A program made the position numbers and the translations under genes. The notes beneath the pieces are model-generated. The model saw only the letters and a program-made list of their open reading frames with translations, had not been told where the DNA came from and did not search any database. Below are positions 1 to 11,757 of a stretch of DNA of 64,000 nucleotides, one piece after another. The DNA comes from Lunularia cruciata (lineage: Eukaryota > Streptophyta > Marchantiopsida > Lunulariales > Lunulariaceae). The DNA lies in assembly GCA_948567375.1 (NCBI GenBank), contig OX419761.1, positions 23,226,243 to 23,290,242 of the forward strand, read 5' to 3'. Positions within the stretch are counted from its first letter, which is position 1. Each line of letters begins with the position of its first letter.

Positions 1-290
1 TACACTTTAAGACATTTACTCTCAAGCCTACAAGATAAAGCTCAATAGTCAAATGATCAAAGGCCTACCTAATCTGATCTACAATGCACACAATGTGTAT
101 ATCATCTACCAAGGAGGGAAAAGCACAACTCTGCATGGCCAAAGCAGTAGATAAGAAGGCTCTAAATTGAGCCATGGCAAATAAAGGTCCCCTATCATAT
201 ACCAATAATCAACTCCAAGACAATGACCCCCTCTTGTGAGAAACCATGTTGGTAATAAAGGGAAGAAGGAGAAGCATAAAATGACCACAT
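1..290 (-). mobile_element. Reverse transcriptase fragment, probably non-LTR retroelement
   Basis: Read on the minus strand, this stretch gives a run of residues typical of the palm part of a non-LTR reverse transcriptase: a GPLFAMAQFRA block, then FPSLVDDIHIV, where the DD pair occupies the place of the catalytic aspartates, then AFDHL and VGLRVNVLKC. The block order (fingers/palm leading to the xxDD box and the following hydrophobic segment) is what LINE-type RTs show. The copy is decayed and runs off the left edge, so its 3' part is not visible; upstream sequence to about 420 may belong to the same element but is too worn to prove. I could not identify the clade. A group II intron RT is less likely given the context. 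Confidence 0.6.
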
Positions 291-299
291 AAAAGGAAT

Positions 300-2330
300 A
301 AGACTTGCCAAGGATCTGCTGGCCTCCCTAAGCTCTCTAAAGATGAATCTCGTGAGACATTATTAAAAGAATTCTCAAAATCCACCTATAGAACAACCCC
401 CTTGGGGTGGATGCTAAAGAGAGCTATAATGCTTAGAGATATAGCTTGACAACCTTCAAGTGTAGCAACTCCAAAGTAATGTGGACTAAGGTGTTGTCTA
501 AAGTGAGAATGATATCAAAGGACAATGGTACAACTAACAAAATTCAAACAAACCTCCCCATGCAAGAAGTCAACTAGCACCTAATACTTGATTAATTTAT
601 CTAGGAATCTCTCCCCTTGCTATTGCTATTGCTACTGCTATAGCCACCTGAAATAGCTAGGTAAAACCACTAGAGGGATTGTGTTGCTAGAAGCAATCTC
701 TAAAATGCTCATATACCATCCTTGATAAAACCTTGAGGAAAAACATGGAGCTATGCACAATGCCTATGCAAAAAATGGTACATTAAAACATAAAAGCTAC
801 TCAAGCTAATTGTCAAAGATCGCTAGTAGTATTCCCTATGAGTTACAGACACACAAGGCATGGTGTATCTTGAGCCACTCTATAAGGCCTCACATGGAGA
901 AGTGAAGCCACAGCTAGCACAAGAATAATAATAATAACACATTTTGCTTCTCTCTTTAGCTACTCATACTTGGAAAACCACTACACACTTCACATGAGTA
1001 TATGCTAACTCTAAAAACACTACAAAACTATAAATTCTTATAACTTTCAATTTATATCTCCATAATTTGTTACTAAATTCTCATGGAACAAAAATATGAG
1101 AACCAAGAGAATAAAATTGAAAGTTCCTGACCCATCACTTTCACCATAAATTAATCACTCCGAACATTCAAAAATCTAAATACTTTTATGTCTTTTTACA
1201 AGATTCTCCATAGCCTTCAATTTAGATACCAATGGAACCAAAATCAAAACTTCAATTTAGGTACCAATAGAACTAAAATAGAAAAATGGAAAGGAACTAC
1301 TATTCACTCATGTGGTACAAGCTACCTTGTTCCTAGAAACTCAAGAATTTCTCCCCACCCCCTCTTCCCTCTCTACCTCAAAATTTGACAAACTTAACTA
1401 ATGATGTAGGACCTCGAATGCTCCCTTATCTTTCAGAATATTTTTTAACAATCCACCTTAATCGTTTGTGATTTACCTTGCATGCTTCAAATTAGTCAAG
1501 CGCCTAAGCTTATCTTTGTAATTCGTATGGACCGCATTATTGGGAGTGATTCATCTTTAGAGTCGTTTGCTTTAGTTAAAGTTAAATGGACCACATTCAT
1601 ACACACTTATAAAGAGTTGAAATAATTAATATGAATTAAAACGGTCTTAAGTGAAATTTATTAGTTTTTCAATAAGTTTAAATATAATATGATAAATAAG
1701 AAAATAGAAATGAGATAAATGTAAAAATTTGGATAATAAATCTGTGGAAAATTTAATCATAAATTTAAATATATCCAAATTCAATTTGAATTTGAACATA
1801 AACTTGTACTCAAGAGTGGATATCAACCTTCTCTAAATAAAAAGTAATTTTTGGTTCTTAAATAACTATCGTGCTAATATTCAAAATATCCATATTCTTG
1901 GCACCGTCTAAGAAATCTTTGTCTATATTCAGATAAATCTAGGAAATAATTATCTATATTCGCATAAATCTAAAATATTTTCTAATAATAGAAATTTTTC
2001 TCATACTTCAATTAGTATAATGGTGAATATTTTTCTCGAAGCCAGTGTCAATGCAGACCCCACTAATTAAGCATGCGCAGTGATGAGAGGTCCACACTAG
2101 TTCCGGAGAAGATTGTAGAAGAGAGAAAGCAAAGTTGGGAACAGGTGACGACAGTGGGTCTTGGAATCTTCTAATGCATCCACTTGAGACTTCTCGTGAA
2201 GACCTGAGGAAAGGCTTGGATAGTGATCGATTGTACTTGCGCACGCTGTAGAATGAGAAGGCGGCTGTTACAGCTGGAGCTCAACATTTCATAAAGACAA
2301 TCGTATATTTGACTGTTGTTGCCGGTAACT
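300..2330. other. AT-rich intergenic DNA, no gene seen
   Basis: No reading frame here looks coding. Around 1020-1270 there are short direct repeats of a CTTCAATTTAGATACCAATG-like phrase. From about 2000 the base composition becomes less AT-rich towards the EXORDIUM-like gene. The first few hundred bases may be the upstream part of the decayed reverse transcriptase element. Confidence 0.5.
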
Positions 2331-2339
2331 GACAAATTG

Positions 2340-2456
2340 GAAGTTCAGTGAAGCGTTTGGTCAGTTCCGGAGTTTAAATTAAGCTTTCGATACCCACAAA
2401 GAATGAAAAGGATGGAAGTTCAGTGCAGCTTGTGGTCAGTTCCGGAGTGTAAATGA
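2340..2456. repeat. Imperfect tandem duplication, 74-bp period
   Basis: The phrase GGAAGTTCAGTG followed by GGTCAGTTCCGGAGT and TAAAT occurs near 2339-2380 and again near 2413-2454. The two copies differ by a few bases. The second copy runs directly into copy a of the small dispersed motif. Confidence 0.7.
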
Positions 2457-2576
2457 AAAGGCGACCGCGTAGGAAAAGCGAAGGATGGGAAGACCCCATC
2501 AAGCCGTGTGAATTAGGATAACAAGAAGGATGAGAAACGCCGTCAACATCAAGGATAAAACACAAGAGGTAAAATG
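2456..2576 (+). repeat. Small dispersed motif R1, copy a
   Basis: One of four copies of a motif that reads, in the same frame, K-G-D-x-V/I then K/N-D-G/A-K-T-P/A-S. It contains a hairpin at 2484-2500 (stem GATGGG / CCCATC, loop AAGAC) and ends with GAGGTAAAATG at 2566-2576. This copy has extra sequence between hairpin and tail compared with copy b. It could be a broken piece of a transposon protein (the N-terminus ahead of a BED-type zinc finger is one guess) or a structured RNA-derived repeat. I see no start codon that would make it a gene. Confidence 0.55.
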
Positions 2577-3085
2577 TCGCTAAACTATAAAGAATCACAA
2601 TAAGTCTCCTGATTGCTTCGGCCCATACTTACGGACCTGTGATCTGATCAACTCGCCCCCGACGATTGATAATTAAATGAATTTGGTTTTAGTATGATGC
2701 GTGGAGTACAGATGCGGTCAGGCCCACAGGAAATCCTAGTCAACACGCATGACGGATGCGCATGCGTCGCGACACGCTTGCTGGAATCATGGTCCGCCAG
2801 AATATGAAAAGCGTTATGAAGACAGGCTGTGTTCCCGGTGATTTACTTGCTTGTGTCAAGAGGATATGCTGCTTAGGTGGAGGGTGATGGGCTTCCTTCA
2901 AATCGCCGCCAAGTTCCAGCGGACAAGGACAGGAACAACAACAAGCGCGTAATCAAAGTATCTCCCTACCGTCGTGACACTCGCCACCCAACACCAGCCA
3001 GGTGCTTCCCCTCTCGGTCCTGCGTACTTACGCGGATTCATTCCTTTCGACCTTTTTGGGTTCTTATCATCCTACTCCCCATACA

Positions 3086-3093
3086 TATATATA
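3086..3093 (+). promoter_or_regulatory. TATA box of the first EXORDIUM-like gene
   Basis: A TATATATA run lies about 200 bases upstream of the chosen ATG at 3289, on the coding strand, in a less AT-rich promoter region. It implies a 5' leader of roughly 170 bases. Placement is inferred from the motif and distance only. Confidence 0.5.
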
Positions 3094-3288
3094 CCCGATT
3101 CCATTTGTTTAGCCGGCACCAACAGCGGTTCCATCTCCTCTTCCATTGACTGTAGCGTTCCGACTACTACTCCTGACTCTTCCTATTGGACATACTCTCC
3201 AACAATCATCATCTAAGAACTAGACTCTGTGCCCCTCTCTTTAGTCTACGAACTGCAGCGGATCCTTGACGATTCCTTCAACTTCAAA

Positions 3289-4323
3289 ATGGCTGCTACT
3301 GGTTGCGAGCTTCAGTGTCAAAGAAACACGGCAATGTGGATTCTGCTCCTGTGCGTTTTCGGTCAGTTTGCTGAAGCGAATTTAGATGCTGGGCCCATTT
3401 CGGCGGTGGTGCCCATGAGCGCAGCATCTCTCCACGATGACCGAAGAAGGTTGAAATTAGTCGAGCCCGAGCCCATCATTCTAACTTACCACAACGGGCC
3501 CGTGATGTCCCAGGTGTCAAGCATTGCTGTTTACCTCATCTGGTATGGGACATTCAGCACAGGCCAGAAAACAATCATATCCGATTTCTTCTCGTCGTTC
3601 GGGAAAGCAGCTCCTGCAACAAAACCGTCGGTTAATAGTTGGTGGAAGATCACAGATGGGTACATCGCCAACGGAGCTCCGGTTGCGGGAGGTCTTCACG
3701 TAGCTGGTCAATTGTCCGATGCTTCGTACTCGAAAGGAAAGGTTCTGAAGAACGTCGATCTGGAAAGTTTGGTCGTGGAATCTTTGAGCACTTTCCCCTC
3801 TGAACCGAATGGCATGTATTACATCTTTACTGCTTCTGATGTCGATGTGGATGATTTCTGCATGAACTCGTGTGCCTCACATTTTGCGACAACGCCATCT
3901 GCTGCAACTAACGGGAAGCAGCTGCCTTACGTCTGGGTGGGAAATGCGGCCATAAAATGTGCCGACTTATGTGCTTGGCCATTTGCCAAACCAGAGTATG
4001 GCCCACCTGCTTTTGTACCTCTTCTGCCACCAAACGGAGATGTGGGTATTGACGGAATGATCATCAATATTGCAGCAATGGCTGCTGGGACTGCTACAAA
4101 TCCTTTCGGCAACGGCTACTTCCAAGGTGATGCTGCCGCTCCACTGGAGGCAGCCACAGCTTGTGCAGGAATCTATGGTCCCACTGCTTACCCAGGATTT
4201 CCAGGTGACTTGCTCACAGACAAGATCACAAAGGCCAGCTACAACGCCAATGGCACGAACAACAGAAAGTTTCTCTTGCCAGCGTTGTGGGATCCGAAGA
4301 CCCTTCTCTGCACTGTGCCGTGA
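3289..4323 (+). CDS. EXORDIUM-like (PHI-1 family) secreted protein
   Basis: Intronless 344-residue member of the phosphate-induced protein 1 / EXORDIUM family. In Arabidopsis, EXO and EXL proteins are apoplastic and affect brassinosteroid- and sugar-linked growth; their biochemical activity is not established. Seen here: an N-terminal signal peptide with core WILLLCVFGQF and a likely cut after AEA; the family block LTYHNGPVM...VYLIWYGTF; the Cys-rich DDFCMNSCASHFATT; YVWVGNAA; the CAWPFAKPEYGPP and LLPPNGDVGIDGMI blocks; NPFGNGYFQGD; and the C-terminal FLLPALWDPKTLLC. Length is normal for the family. The frame is open upstream to a GTG at 3229, but 3289 is the first ATG and has a good context (AAAATGG). 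A later ATG at 3334 would also keep the signal peptide. It belongs to the EXO/EXL class without a His-Glu motif in the GMI segment. About 60% identical by eye, in the best-conserved blocks, to the second copy at 10.6 kb. Confidence 0.95.
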   Translation: MAATGCELQCQRNTAMWILLLCVFGQFAEANLDAGPISAVVPMSAASLHDDRRRLKLVEPEPIILTYHNGPVMSQVSSIAVYLIWYGTFSTGQKTIISDFFSSFGKAAPATKPSVNSWWKITDGYIANGAPVAGGLHVAGQLSDASYSKGKVLKNVDLESLVVESLSTFPSEPNGMYYIFTASDVDVDDFCMNSCASHFATTPSAATNGKQLPYVWVGNAAIKCADLCAWPFAKPEYGPPAFVPLLPPNGDVGIDGMIINIAAMAAGTATNPFGNGYFQGDAAAPLEAATACAGIYGPTAYPGFPGDLLTDKITKASYNANGTNNRKFLLPALWDPKTLLCTVP

Positions 4324-4478
4324 GCTTCGAACTCATTTAGTAATGGTAGCTACATACGTGAGCTACGAACTCACTAAGTAGTGGTAGCTACAAAGACCGC
4401 CACCTGCAAATTCTTTGAACCATCTGTTCATGCATTCTTCAGTCCTCGTCATATGTAGAGATCCGGCGTTTCTATATC
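4324..4478 (+). other. 3' flank of the EXORDIUM-like gene
   Basis: Immediately after the stop there is a short imperfect repeat (GAGCTTCGAACTCA and GAGCTACGAACTCACTAAGTA). Probably 3' UTR. No AATAAA is present; plants often lack it. Confidence 0.4.
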
Positions 4479-4860
4479 ATCATAGAGAGAGAATCATTGT
4501 ATGTAAGGAAACCTGTTTATCTTGTATATAGCCAACCTTTCTTTCAACTAAAAGACAATTGAAGGACTTGTCGAATCCAGCGCTCTGTATTCGTGCAATC
4601 TCTGATTTTTTCGTCGAAATTACAAGGTCATATGCCTAGTAGTATGTACCCGTATGGAATGGGGTAATCATCAGAGAGAGAGAATCATTGTATGTAAGGA
4701 AACCTGTTTATCTTGTATATAGCCAACCTTTCTTTCAACTAAAAGACAACTGAAGGACCTGTCGAATCCAGCGCTCTGTATTCGTGCAATCTCTGATTTT
4801 TTCGTCGAAATTACAAGGTCATATGCCTAGTAGTATGTATCCGTATGGAATGGGGTAATC
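4479..4860. repeat. 191-bp tandem duplication behind the EXORDIUM-like gene
   Basis: Two adjacent units, 4479-4669 and 4670-4860, differ at only a handful of bases (for example AATTGA against AACTGA, GACTTG against GACCTG). Each holds AGAGAGAGAATCATTG at the start and TGGAATGGGGTAATC at the end. The near identity points to a recent duplication. It probably lies in or just past the 3' UTR. Confidence 0.9.
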
Positions 4861-7800
4861 TACTTCCTTCTTTTGGTAGTAATCATAATTGGTAATCATC
4901 ATTGGTACTTCTGTACGTTTTGTGAACGGAGCAATCTATGCCTCCTTTGGTCGAAATCACAATGGTTAAACCCAAGGTCAATACTCATTGTGAACTCATG
5001 TCCTCCACCATTCTGTGATCTGAACCACTCTGTTCTTGTTCGATAGAGACGATGGGTCGTTTTGTTTGAGGATGAGTAAGCTATGTCCGAATTAGTGGGA
5101 GCAGATATTTTCAACAAAATCTGTCTCCTAGGCAGAACTCAATTATCGAAACAAATATCGATAGAAATTGTCAGGAAGAATGCCAACGAAGCAAATTGCC
5201 TCTTTACCCACTTTAAATAAGCTGGGTATACAGATACCTTCCCACCTGAGAAAATTTCACCTGACAAAATCATATATTTGAAACAATCAAAGTTCCCATC
5301 GAAAACAAGTTGAATTTCACAACAAACTCATCGATGGGTCAAATGCCAGCAGCTAACGGGTTTTGCAACAGAGTGCAATAGACCTCTGAGTATGAGCATT
5401 GCCTTTACGTATAGACCTTTCATCTCTGTTTCTAATTCCTTTCGGGTAGTATTTTGCTGCGATTAACCAATAAATCCGATCCATTAAATTGGACTGGACT
5501 TAGCTAAAGGCAACAAAAATCTCTTTAATTTGCTGATGTGCGGATCTTGTTCTGTGTACAGAGCATTCTTGTGCATTTCGACCCTCAATATCCAGCGAGT
5601 TACACCATCGACTGATGTGTATCACTTGTACTCTCCTTTCGATCTTGATAGTCACGAACAGCAACTTGTGCTCTCGTATTACTCTCTGCTAAGAGAGAAA
5701 ATTCGGTGTTTGTTAAAGCCTGATGAATCGAAGTAGACCAAACCGGAACAATAGTCTATTTCCGCCAAGACTTGGTGATAATTCGTAGACAAGAAAGCTC
5801 TATAAACAGTATAATCTCTTCTAGAAAGCTCGCCAGAGAGGAATCAGTTACCAAGAAAACATATGTAGACCAAACTAGATTCTGTTTCTACATCGTGTTT
5901 TGAATAGACAAGTTATCCAACGAACTCAATAGGCCGACGGTTCATGCGAAGTACTTCAATCAATAAGCACTGACGCTCTGTCAAACTGTCAAACAGCCAT
6001 ATACTGCCTTTCGTGACGTCACCAATTTGAGGATTTACCTGTGGATTTTTACGTCCAAGAACCTGCAAATTAACCACAGCATTTTGTCTTCTTCCTTGTC
6101 TCAGGTGCGAAAGTTTTGGTGGTTGGAGTCCGTTTTGGTTTCCCGAAGATCGTGTATCACTGAGATTAGAGTAGAGATTAATATCGAATTCAACTATATC
6201 TAAGTCAAGTAAGAGCCCCTCTGTTACAAGGGGGAATCATCCGGAATGATTGACTCGATGCAAATTGTCTACCATGAGCAAGGAGCAGCATGAATTGACG
6301 TCATGATGACTTAAGACTTCTATTTTCGACAATCATGGTGCAGCCCCATGGTCGAAATTCAAGTGCTGAGTGTATGTCATCAATTTGTGAAGTTCCCCGG
6401 GAAAACCTTTAACGTAAATTTGATGATCTTGTGGACACTTTGACGTCCGCAACGGCTTCGAGATATGATGACGACGTTCTCACGACTTGCACTTCAGCAC
6501 AGCTTTTTCTTTTACGGTTCTGTCTTCTTCTTTCATCAATCTTGTCTCTAAGGTGTAGCGCCACTTAGTAAATTATTCTTACCTATCAATTACAACTTTT
6601 AAATTCATAAATGAACTGCTTTCTGGTGCGGACCGCTTTCTACGGCAGTTGAGATGTCGTATGTTATTCGCTTCATCTAATCTCGGAAGGAGCAAGCTTC
6701 ATCCACTCATTTGTTATGCAGAATAAGCTAGATCCCGTGCTATTGCTGCGTGTGGATAACTTTTTGAATCATAGTCAGAACGCATTCTTCCTTGTGAGAT
6801 TTCCACGAACGTCGAACTCGGCGGATCATACAAGACCCCTCTGTTCTTCCATCTCTACAGGTTAATCTTCAATCTCTAACATGAACCGGGAAATTTACAG
6901 TAGATTCCAGCCGTTTTCGGGTCCAGACTGTTTGACTTGATGTAAATGGAAAGAAAGTTCATTTCTTGAAAACCTGAATCTCTCTGCTTGTTACTTTTGA
7001 TCTCTAAGATTTTCAATCATCCCTACAATCAGGTGGTCGTGGTTTATCTATCAGTCAAGTTCAGAGAGAACCATCTGCCCTGGACTGTTGGAAATATTCT
7101 GGGTATTTCTTCTGATAGACCTACCGCTCTCCCTACCTTTAATTATATAATCTGGCCAGGAGACGAGTAAGGAATGACAGTATAATTCATTCTTCTGTAT
7201 TTTGTCTTTACACATCGTAATCAGATCCAAGTATGTCTTGTATCTGCAAACAGAGTGCTTCTCTAAACACAGTAGCGATTGACAATTTAATGGAACTTGA
7301 AGTGTTAATCAAAGGCAAGGAGACGAATAAGGAATGACAGAGTAACTAGTTCTCCTGCAGAAATTCAATTTGATCTTGTCTTTACACCTCGTAATCAGAT
7401 CCAAGTATTCTTGTATCTGCAAACACAGTGTCTCAAAACACAGCAGCGATTGACAATTTAGTGGAATTTTAAGTGTTAATCCAAAATAAATCAGTGTTGC
7501 TCTGGAACGTTGTTCCGAAACACACCAGTAACCGAAACACGGATCTCACTGGGACAACATTGCGCCGCAGCAGTGGAGTTCACTGAACAAGATGTCACAG
7601 GGAACAACACTGCCCCGAAACAGTGATCGATCTATAGTCGATTGACATTTAGAAGGTGCAAGATCTCACGGGAGACTCGTATCGAGTTTGAATATTCAAA
7701 CTCGAAATGACGCGTGCGGAAATTCGAACCGGATAATGCTAAATAAGTACGTTTTATTGCAGTTTAGGGTGGATCTACACGAAATAGCCAATATTTTTAA

Positions 7801-10585
7801 AGATAAGCTGTGATTGGCTCCACGCATGTCGCCCAGAGTGCGGACTACATCGCCTCTCATCTACAGTTATAGGTTCCGTAGTTCCAGAGACTTATTCCCT
7901 TCCATGCTGCCTTGTAATTGCTTTCATGCTGGTTTTCGGATAAAACCTTCATACCGTTCCCTCACTTCTTTTCTTTCAATCATGAGATGAGCATTGGGAT
8001 GTACCACGGATTGCTTCCCGCTTTTACTGTTCAACTTGACTGTTCGGATCCTGACATGCAACTGAGATAAGACTATTCTGTAAATTAATCGAAAGCATCC
8101 TCAATCGACACAGACGGTAGAAACCACGGAGAGGCCTATCCATGTCCTTGCACAGGTTTCAGGAAGGTGATGATTTCAAAAACAACGAGGAACAACGAGG
8201 GTGGTATGACGGTTTCGAAAGGAGCGAAATTCCATGAAGGTAGGGGTAGCGAGCCAGAGTTTTAGAAGGTAACTAACCAGTTTAATGCATTAAATATTGA
8301 GAAGCGAAAAGGATAATTCGCAGTGTCAGGCTGCAGACAGCCTTTAGAAATATTACTTTACCGACGAGCATGAGTCAATCATTTCAACACTACCTTTCGC
8401 ATCAGGAGGGGCTTGCATAAAGTACTTGGACTATGATTCCCTACCTGTACTCTTCTTTGACGTCGAATGTTTACAAATCCACTTTTATGCTTGCATACGT
8501 GCGTCTTGTCTAATCCAGCAAGTCAGCCTGAAGACACAAAAGTGCTGAGAATCAACCTCGAGCGTGCTTTCGTAGCGGTACTCTTTTTGAAGGTCTTTAG
8601 GTCCTGTGACAGCTTCGGATACACCAAGAATTCTCTCTTTTCTCCAGCCAGCCTTCTGGATATTTCGACTGCTGACAGTCGTGATCGTGCCATCTTGTAA
8701 GTTGTAACCCAAAGGAATCCTGTTATGACAGTTGACGCCAGCATCGTCAAGTTGCCTTGCAGTTTTATTCGAAGGCTAAAGGCTGACACGGTAGAAGATT
8801 CGCTGGTATCTTTCCAGTATAGCAGCAATCATATAGTTTGTTCATGATTACTCCTTTGCAAGATTCCTACATCATGTGCAGCGACCATTCTTAGATTGCT
8901 TTCACCTTCGGCTTAGACTTGGATAAGAATCCAGTCTTCAAACAGGTGCTACCAATCATCGACAGACACGGAGCGCAGGTAGAAATTTGGTCTTCGTAGG
9001 AAAACTGGGCCTGCGTGCTTCAGAAGGTGAATGCTACAACGGAAGGAAGGAGTTGGCAATGACAGACTTTTGGGAGGGAATTCCACCGGTGCTGCCGACT
9101 TGTCCAGATGATAATTCAACCTTCTGAGGACACTGAATCCATCATGATGACATATATATCCCACTAGGCTCGAACTTGCTCAAGACACACTCGTGCATTC
9201 TCATTTTTAACTATCAGTATCAAACTCGGATTATCTTTTCATTTGTATGAAAAGATACTGCACCATCTCCATTTCTTGTGACCTTTCTTGTGAAATATAC
9301 AAGTCATGAGCGCCTGTATAATTCCTCATGTATACAGACCATCGAAAGACTCAAGTTGCCAGCTAAAATTACAAATTCAAGTTTCTGGAGAAGATTTCTC
9401 AATGAGCATTTGCTTAATCACCTGAATTTCCAACATCTCTCTTGTTGCTCATGAAATGGGTTGCTTTCGGCTACGTTCTTATCTTGGAAGAAATTTGCAT
9501 TACTAGACACCAACCAGATAAAGCTCAGATTTTACTACAGTGACTATGTTCCAAGGTTCTTCCCCTTGATCTCGTCAAACCTGGCTTTCATTTTCCCTCC
9601 GCGCTTCTGCTTACATTACATACCTTTAAACCTCGTTTAACGTGCCTACAATTTTTATCAAGTTTATCGTCTTCTAAACTTCAATCTTCTCTTGAGTGGT
9701 TGAGATCTACACCAACCCTTGCCTCTACCAAAATGTGGTGATTCATCCCGGCTGTCAATCCATTCACCACTCTCCTGAGAGGTCTAGAAAAGTGTTGATA
9801 TGCGTTCTGAATGATAGAACAAAGTCCCTTGTGAAGGTTGGGTTCTTTGCAGTGAAGCATGCTTCTGCTTTCTTACATATTCATCGAAGATACAATGTAG
9901 GATGCAAGTTCAATCTACAGAAGCATCGCAGATTGTACAAGATCTTGAAGCTGAGTAGAAGTCCTCGATTAAGTTACCGGAGCAATTCGCTGTACAGGAA
10001 CGATTTACGGTCAATGTCCTGTCTGTCCTGACAGGGCACGGAGTAGTCCAACTCTGGACGCAAACAACTTTCACAGCTGAAACTTCGGATGTAAGGCTAC
10101 CAATGAGCGTCACTTTCTCTAAGTTTTTGCTTTCAAATTGGCTTGATTTGGATCGTTACACCATCAGATAAAAGCAAGAAGGTCGCATAGTTTCATGGAT
10201 GCCTCGTTCAATCTCTCTTGGCACTTGAATTCACCGGCATTTGCGCAACTGATTGGATGTTGATAATGGAGAAACCTCGGGAAATTTACAAGCAATCTTG
10301 TATAAGTATCAAACGAGATCAACGGGTACAAAATGCCAATATCGGTCGAGTATATTTCTTAGCTTCTCTTGGCGCGGAACGTAAAAAGGCCGTAATTAAT
10401 GTACATCATCTGTATGGTACAATTTAAGATGTCAGTGTGTGTACTGTATAGCTTGCTAGATTCTAATCAGGAGCATCTACTGTACTTTTACCACCTAAGA
10501 CTAGCCAGTACATTTGTGTTGACATTCTCTTTAAAACAGACATGTAAAACACATGTGCGAGGAGATCTTTCGTTCCTGCCAGTGA
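4861..10585. other. Intergenic region between the two EXORDIUM-like genes
   Basis: Less AT-rich than the transposon areas, but no reading frame can be assigned. The longer frames (for example 8523-8828 on the minus strand and 9696-10031 on the plus strand) show no family motif and no second exon that I can join with confidence. It may hold UTRs, non-coding RNAs or a decayed gene. A tandem duplication at 7158-7482 is listed separately. Confidence 0.5.
7158..7482. repeat. 160-bp imperfect tandem duplication
   Basis: Unit 1 (about 7158-7317) and unit 2 (about 7318-7482) share GGAGACGARTAAGGAATGAC at the start, TCGTAATCAGATCCAAGTA in the middle and AAGTGTTAATC at the end. Small insertions and base changes separate them, so it is older than the 191-bp duplication. 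Confidence 0.8.
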
Positions 10586-11593
10586 CTATACTGATCGAGC
10601 TGGGAAGGTGCATTTGAGCGTAAAAGGATCCCAGAGTCCAGGCAGGAGAAATCTTCTGTCATTCACCCCGAAGACATTGAAACTGGTCCCAGAAATCGGG
10701 TCCTTCATAAGGTCGCCTGGATAACCAGGATAAGCTCCCTCACCGAAGATACCGGAACACGCGGACGCTGTCTCCAACGGGGCACTTCCATCTCCTTGGT
10801 AGAATCCATTTCCGAAAGGATTAGTGCTAGCACCAGCTAGAACGGTTGCGATATTGGTAATCATACCATCCATTCCGACGTCTCCATTCGGTGCAAGCAG
10901 AGGAGTGATTTGAGGGCCATATTCTGGCTTCGCAAATGGCCAGGAACATCTTCCTGCACATTGCCGGACAGCATTTCCGACCCAGGCGAATGGCAATTGT
11001 CGATTTCCGGTGGCTGCAACTGGTCTAGTCGCAAAGTGAGATGCACATGAACTTTTGCAGAAGTCTTCCACTCTCACATCTTCGGCTGTAAGGATCAGGT
11101 ACAAAGCATGCGGGTTGGCAGGGAACAGTTGCATCGAACTTAACACAAGGTCCTCAATGTCGGCGTTTCTAAGCGATTTTCCCTTAAAATCACTGCTCAT
11201 AATAGACATTTCAGCTTCAACATACACTTGAGAAGGAACGCCTGACCCAGTAGTGGAATCCACGTACGCCCGTGTGGGTTTCCACCAGCTGCTGACCGTG
11301 GGTGATTCTAGCTCGAGATTTAAAGATTGGAAAGAACTGAAGAAATCACGAACGATGGATTTCTGAGGGTCACTGAAATTTCCATACCACATCAGGTACA
11401 CTGGAAGGCTAGAACCAGACAAGATGGGTCCGTTGTGATAGGTAAGAAGAACTTGAGGTTCTTGAACGAGCTTCATCAGTTTCCTCATGTGCTGTGGATC
11501 AGGACGAGTCTCCACATTTGCAGTCAACATCATCAGCACCAATACTATGGATGCGAATTTCAAACACAGCGGATCAGATGACAACAAACCCAT
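10586..11593 (-). CDS. EXORDIUM-like (PHI-1 family) secreted protein, second copy
   Basis: Intronless, 335 residues, same family as the gene at 3.3 kb. Seen: signal peptide with core FASIVLVLMMLTA and a likely cut near VET; LTYHNGPIL...VYLMWYGNF; DFCKSSCASHFATRP; FAWVGNAVRQC; SWPFAKPEYGP; LLAPNGDVGMDGMI; NPFGNGFYQGD; and the C-terminal RFLLPGLWDPFTLKC. The frame extends to a GTG at 11611, but the first ATG is at 11593 and places the signal peptide at the true N-terminus. A TATA box lies about 160 bases upstream. The gene points towards the first copy, so the two are convergent. As in the other copy there is no His-Glu motif in the GMI block. Expected in the apoplast; the biochemical role of the family is unknown. 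Confidence 0.95.
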   Translation of the reverse strand: MGLLSSDPLCLKFASIVLVLMMLTANVETRPDPQHMRKLMKLVQEPQVLLTYHNGPILSGSSLPVYLMWYGNFSDPQKSIVRDFFSSFQSLNLELESPTVSSWWKPTRAYVDSTTGSGVPSQVYVEAEMSIMSSDFKGKSLRNADIEDLVLSSMQLFPANPHALYLILTAEDVRVEDFCKSSCASHFATRPVAATGNRQLPFAWVGNAVRQCAGRCSWPFAKPEYGPQITPLLAPNGDVGMDGMITNIATVLAGASTNPFGNGFYQGDGSAPLETASACSGIFGEGAYPGYPGDLMKDPISGTSFNVFGVNDRRFLLPGLWDPFTLKCTFPARSV

Positions 11594-11750
11594 TGTTGAA
11601 TCGCTCCTCACCCCCAGCTTCAGGCAACTTTGCTAGTTCGGATCAGACTCAATAGGTCTCCGTACTGCAGTAGTATATCTTGTGAAGTAAAGGCTCTCGC
11701 TCAAAACTCTCTGGACAGAAGTGGCCTGGGACTGATCAGTGAGCGATCCT

Positions 11751-11757
11751 TTATATA
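11751..11757 (-). promoter_or_regulatory. TATA box of the second EXORDIUM-like gene
   Basis: On the minus strand the sequence reads TGTATATAAAGG, a strong TATA box, about 160 bases before the ATG at 11593. Transcription would start near 11720. Confidence 0.7.

Noticed and set aside
2520-2560. Hammerhead ribozyme core suggested by GATGAGAAACGCCGTC
   Set aside because: The CUGAUGA and GAAA boxes are not in the required arrangement and no three-stem fold forms.
2456-2576. R1 motif as a 5S rRNA fragment because of GGATGGG
   Set aside because: The rest of the 5S sequence is absent and the conserved frame and hairpin do not fit 5S rRNA.
2877-3216. Frames of 90 and 80 codons ahead of the first EXORDIUM-like gene
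   Set aside because: They overlap its promoter and 5' leader and have no recognisable content.
7700-7730. Possible tRNA B box (GGTTCGAAT) on the minus strand
   Set aside because: No A box, acceptor stem or cloverleaf could be found around it.
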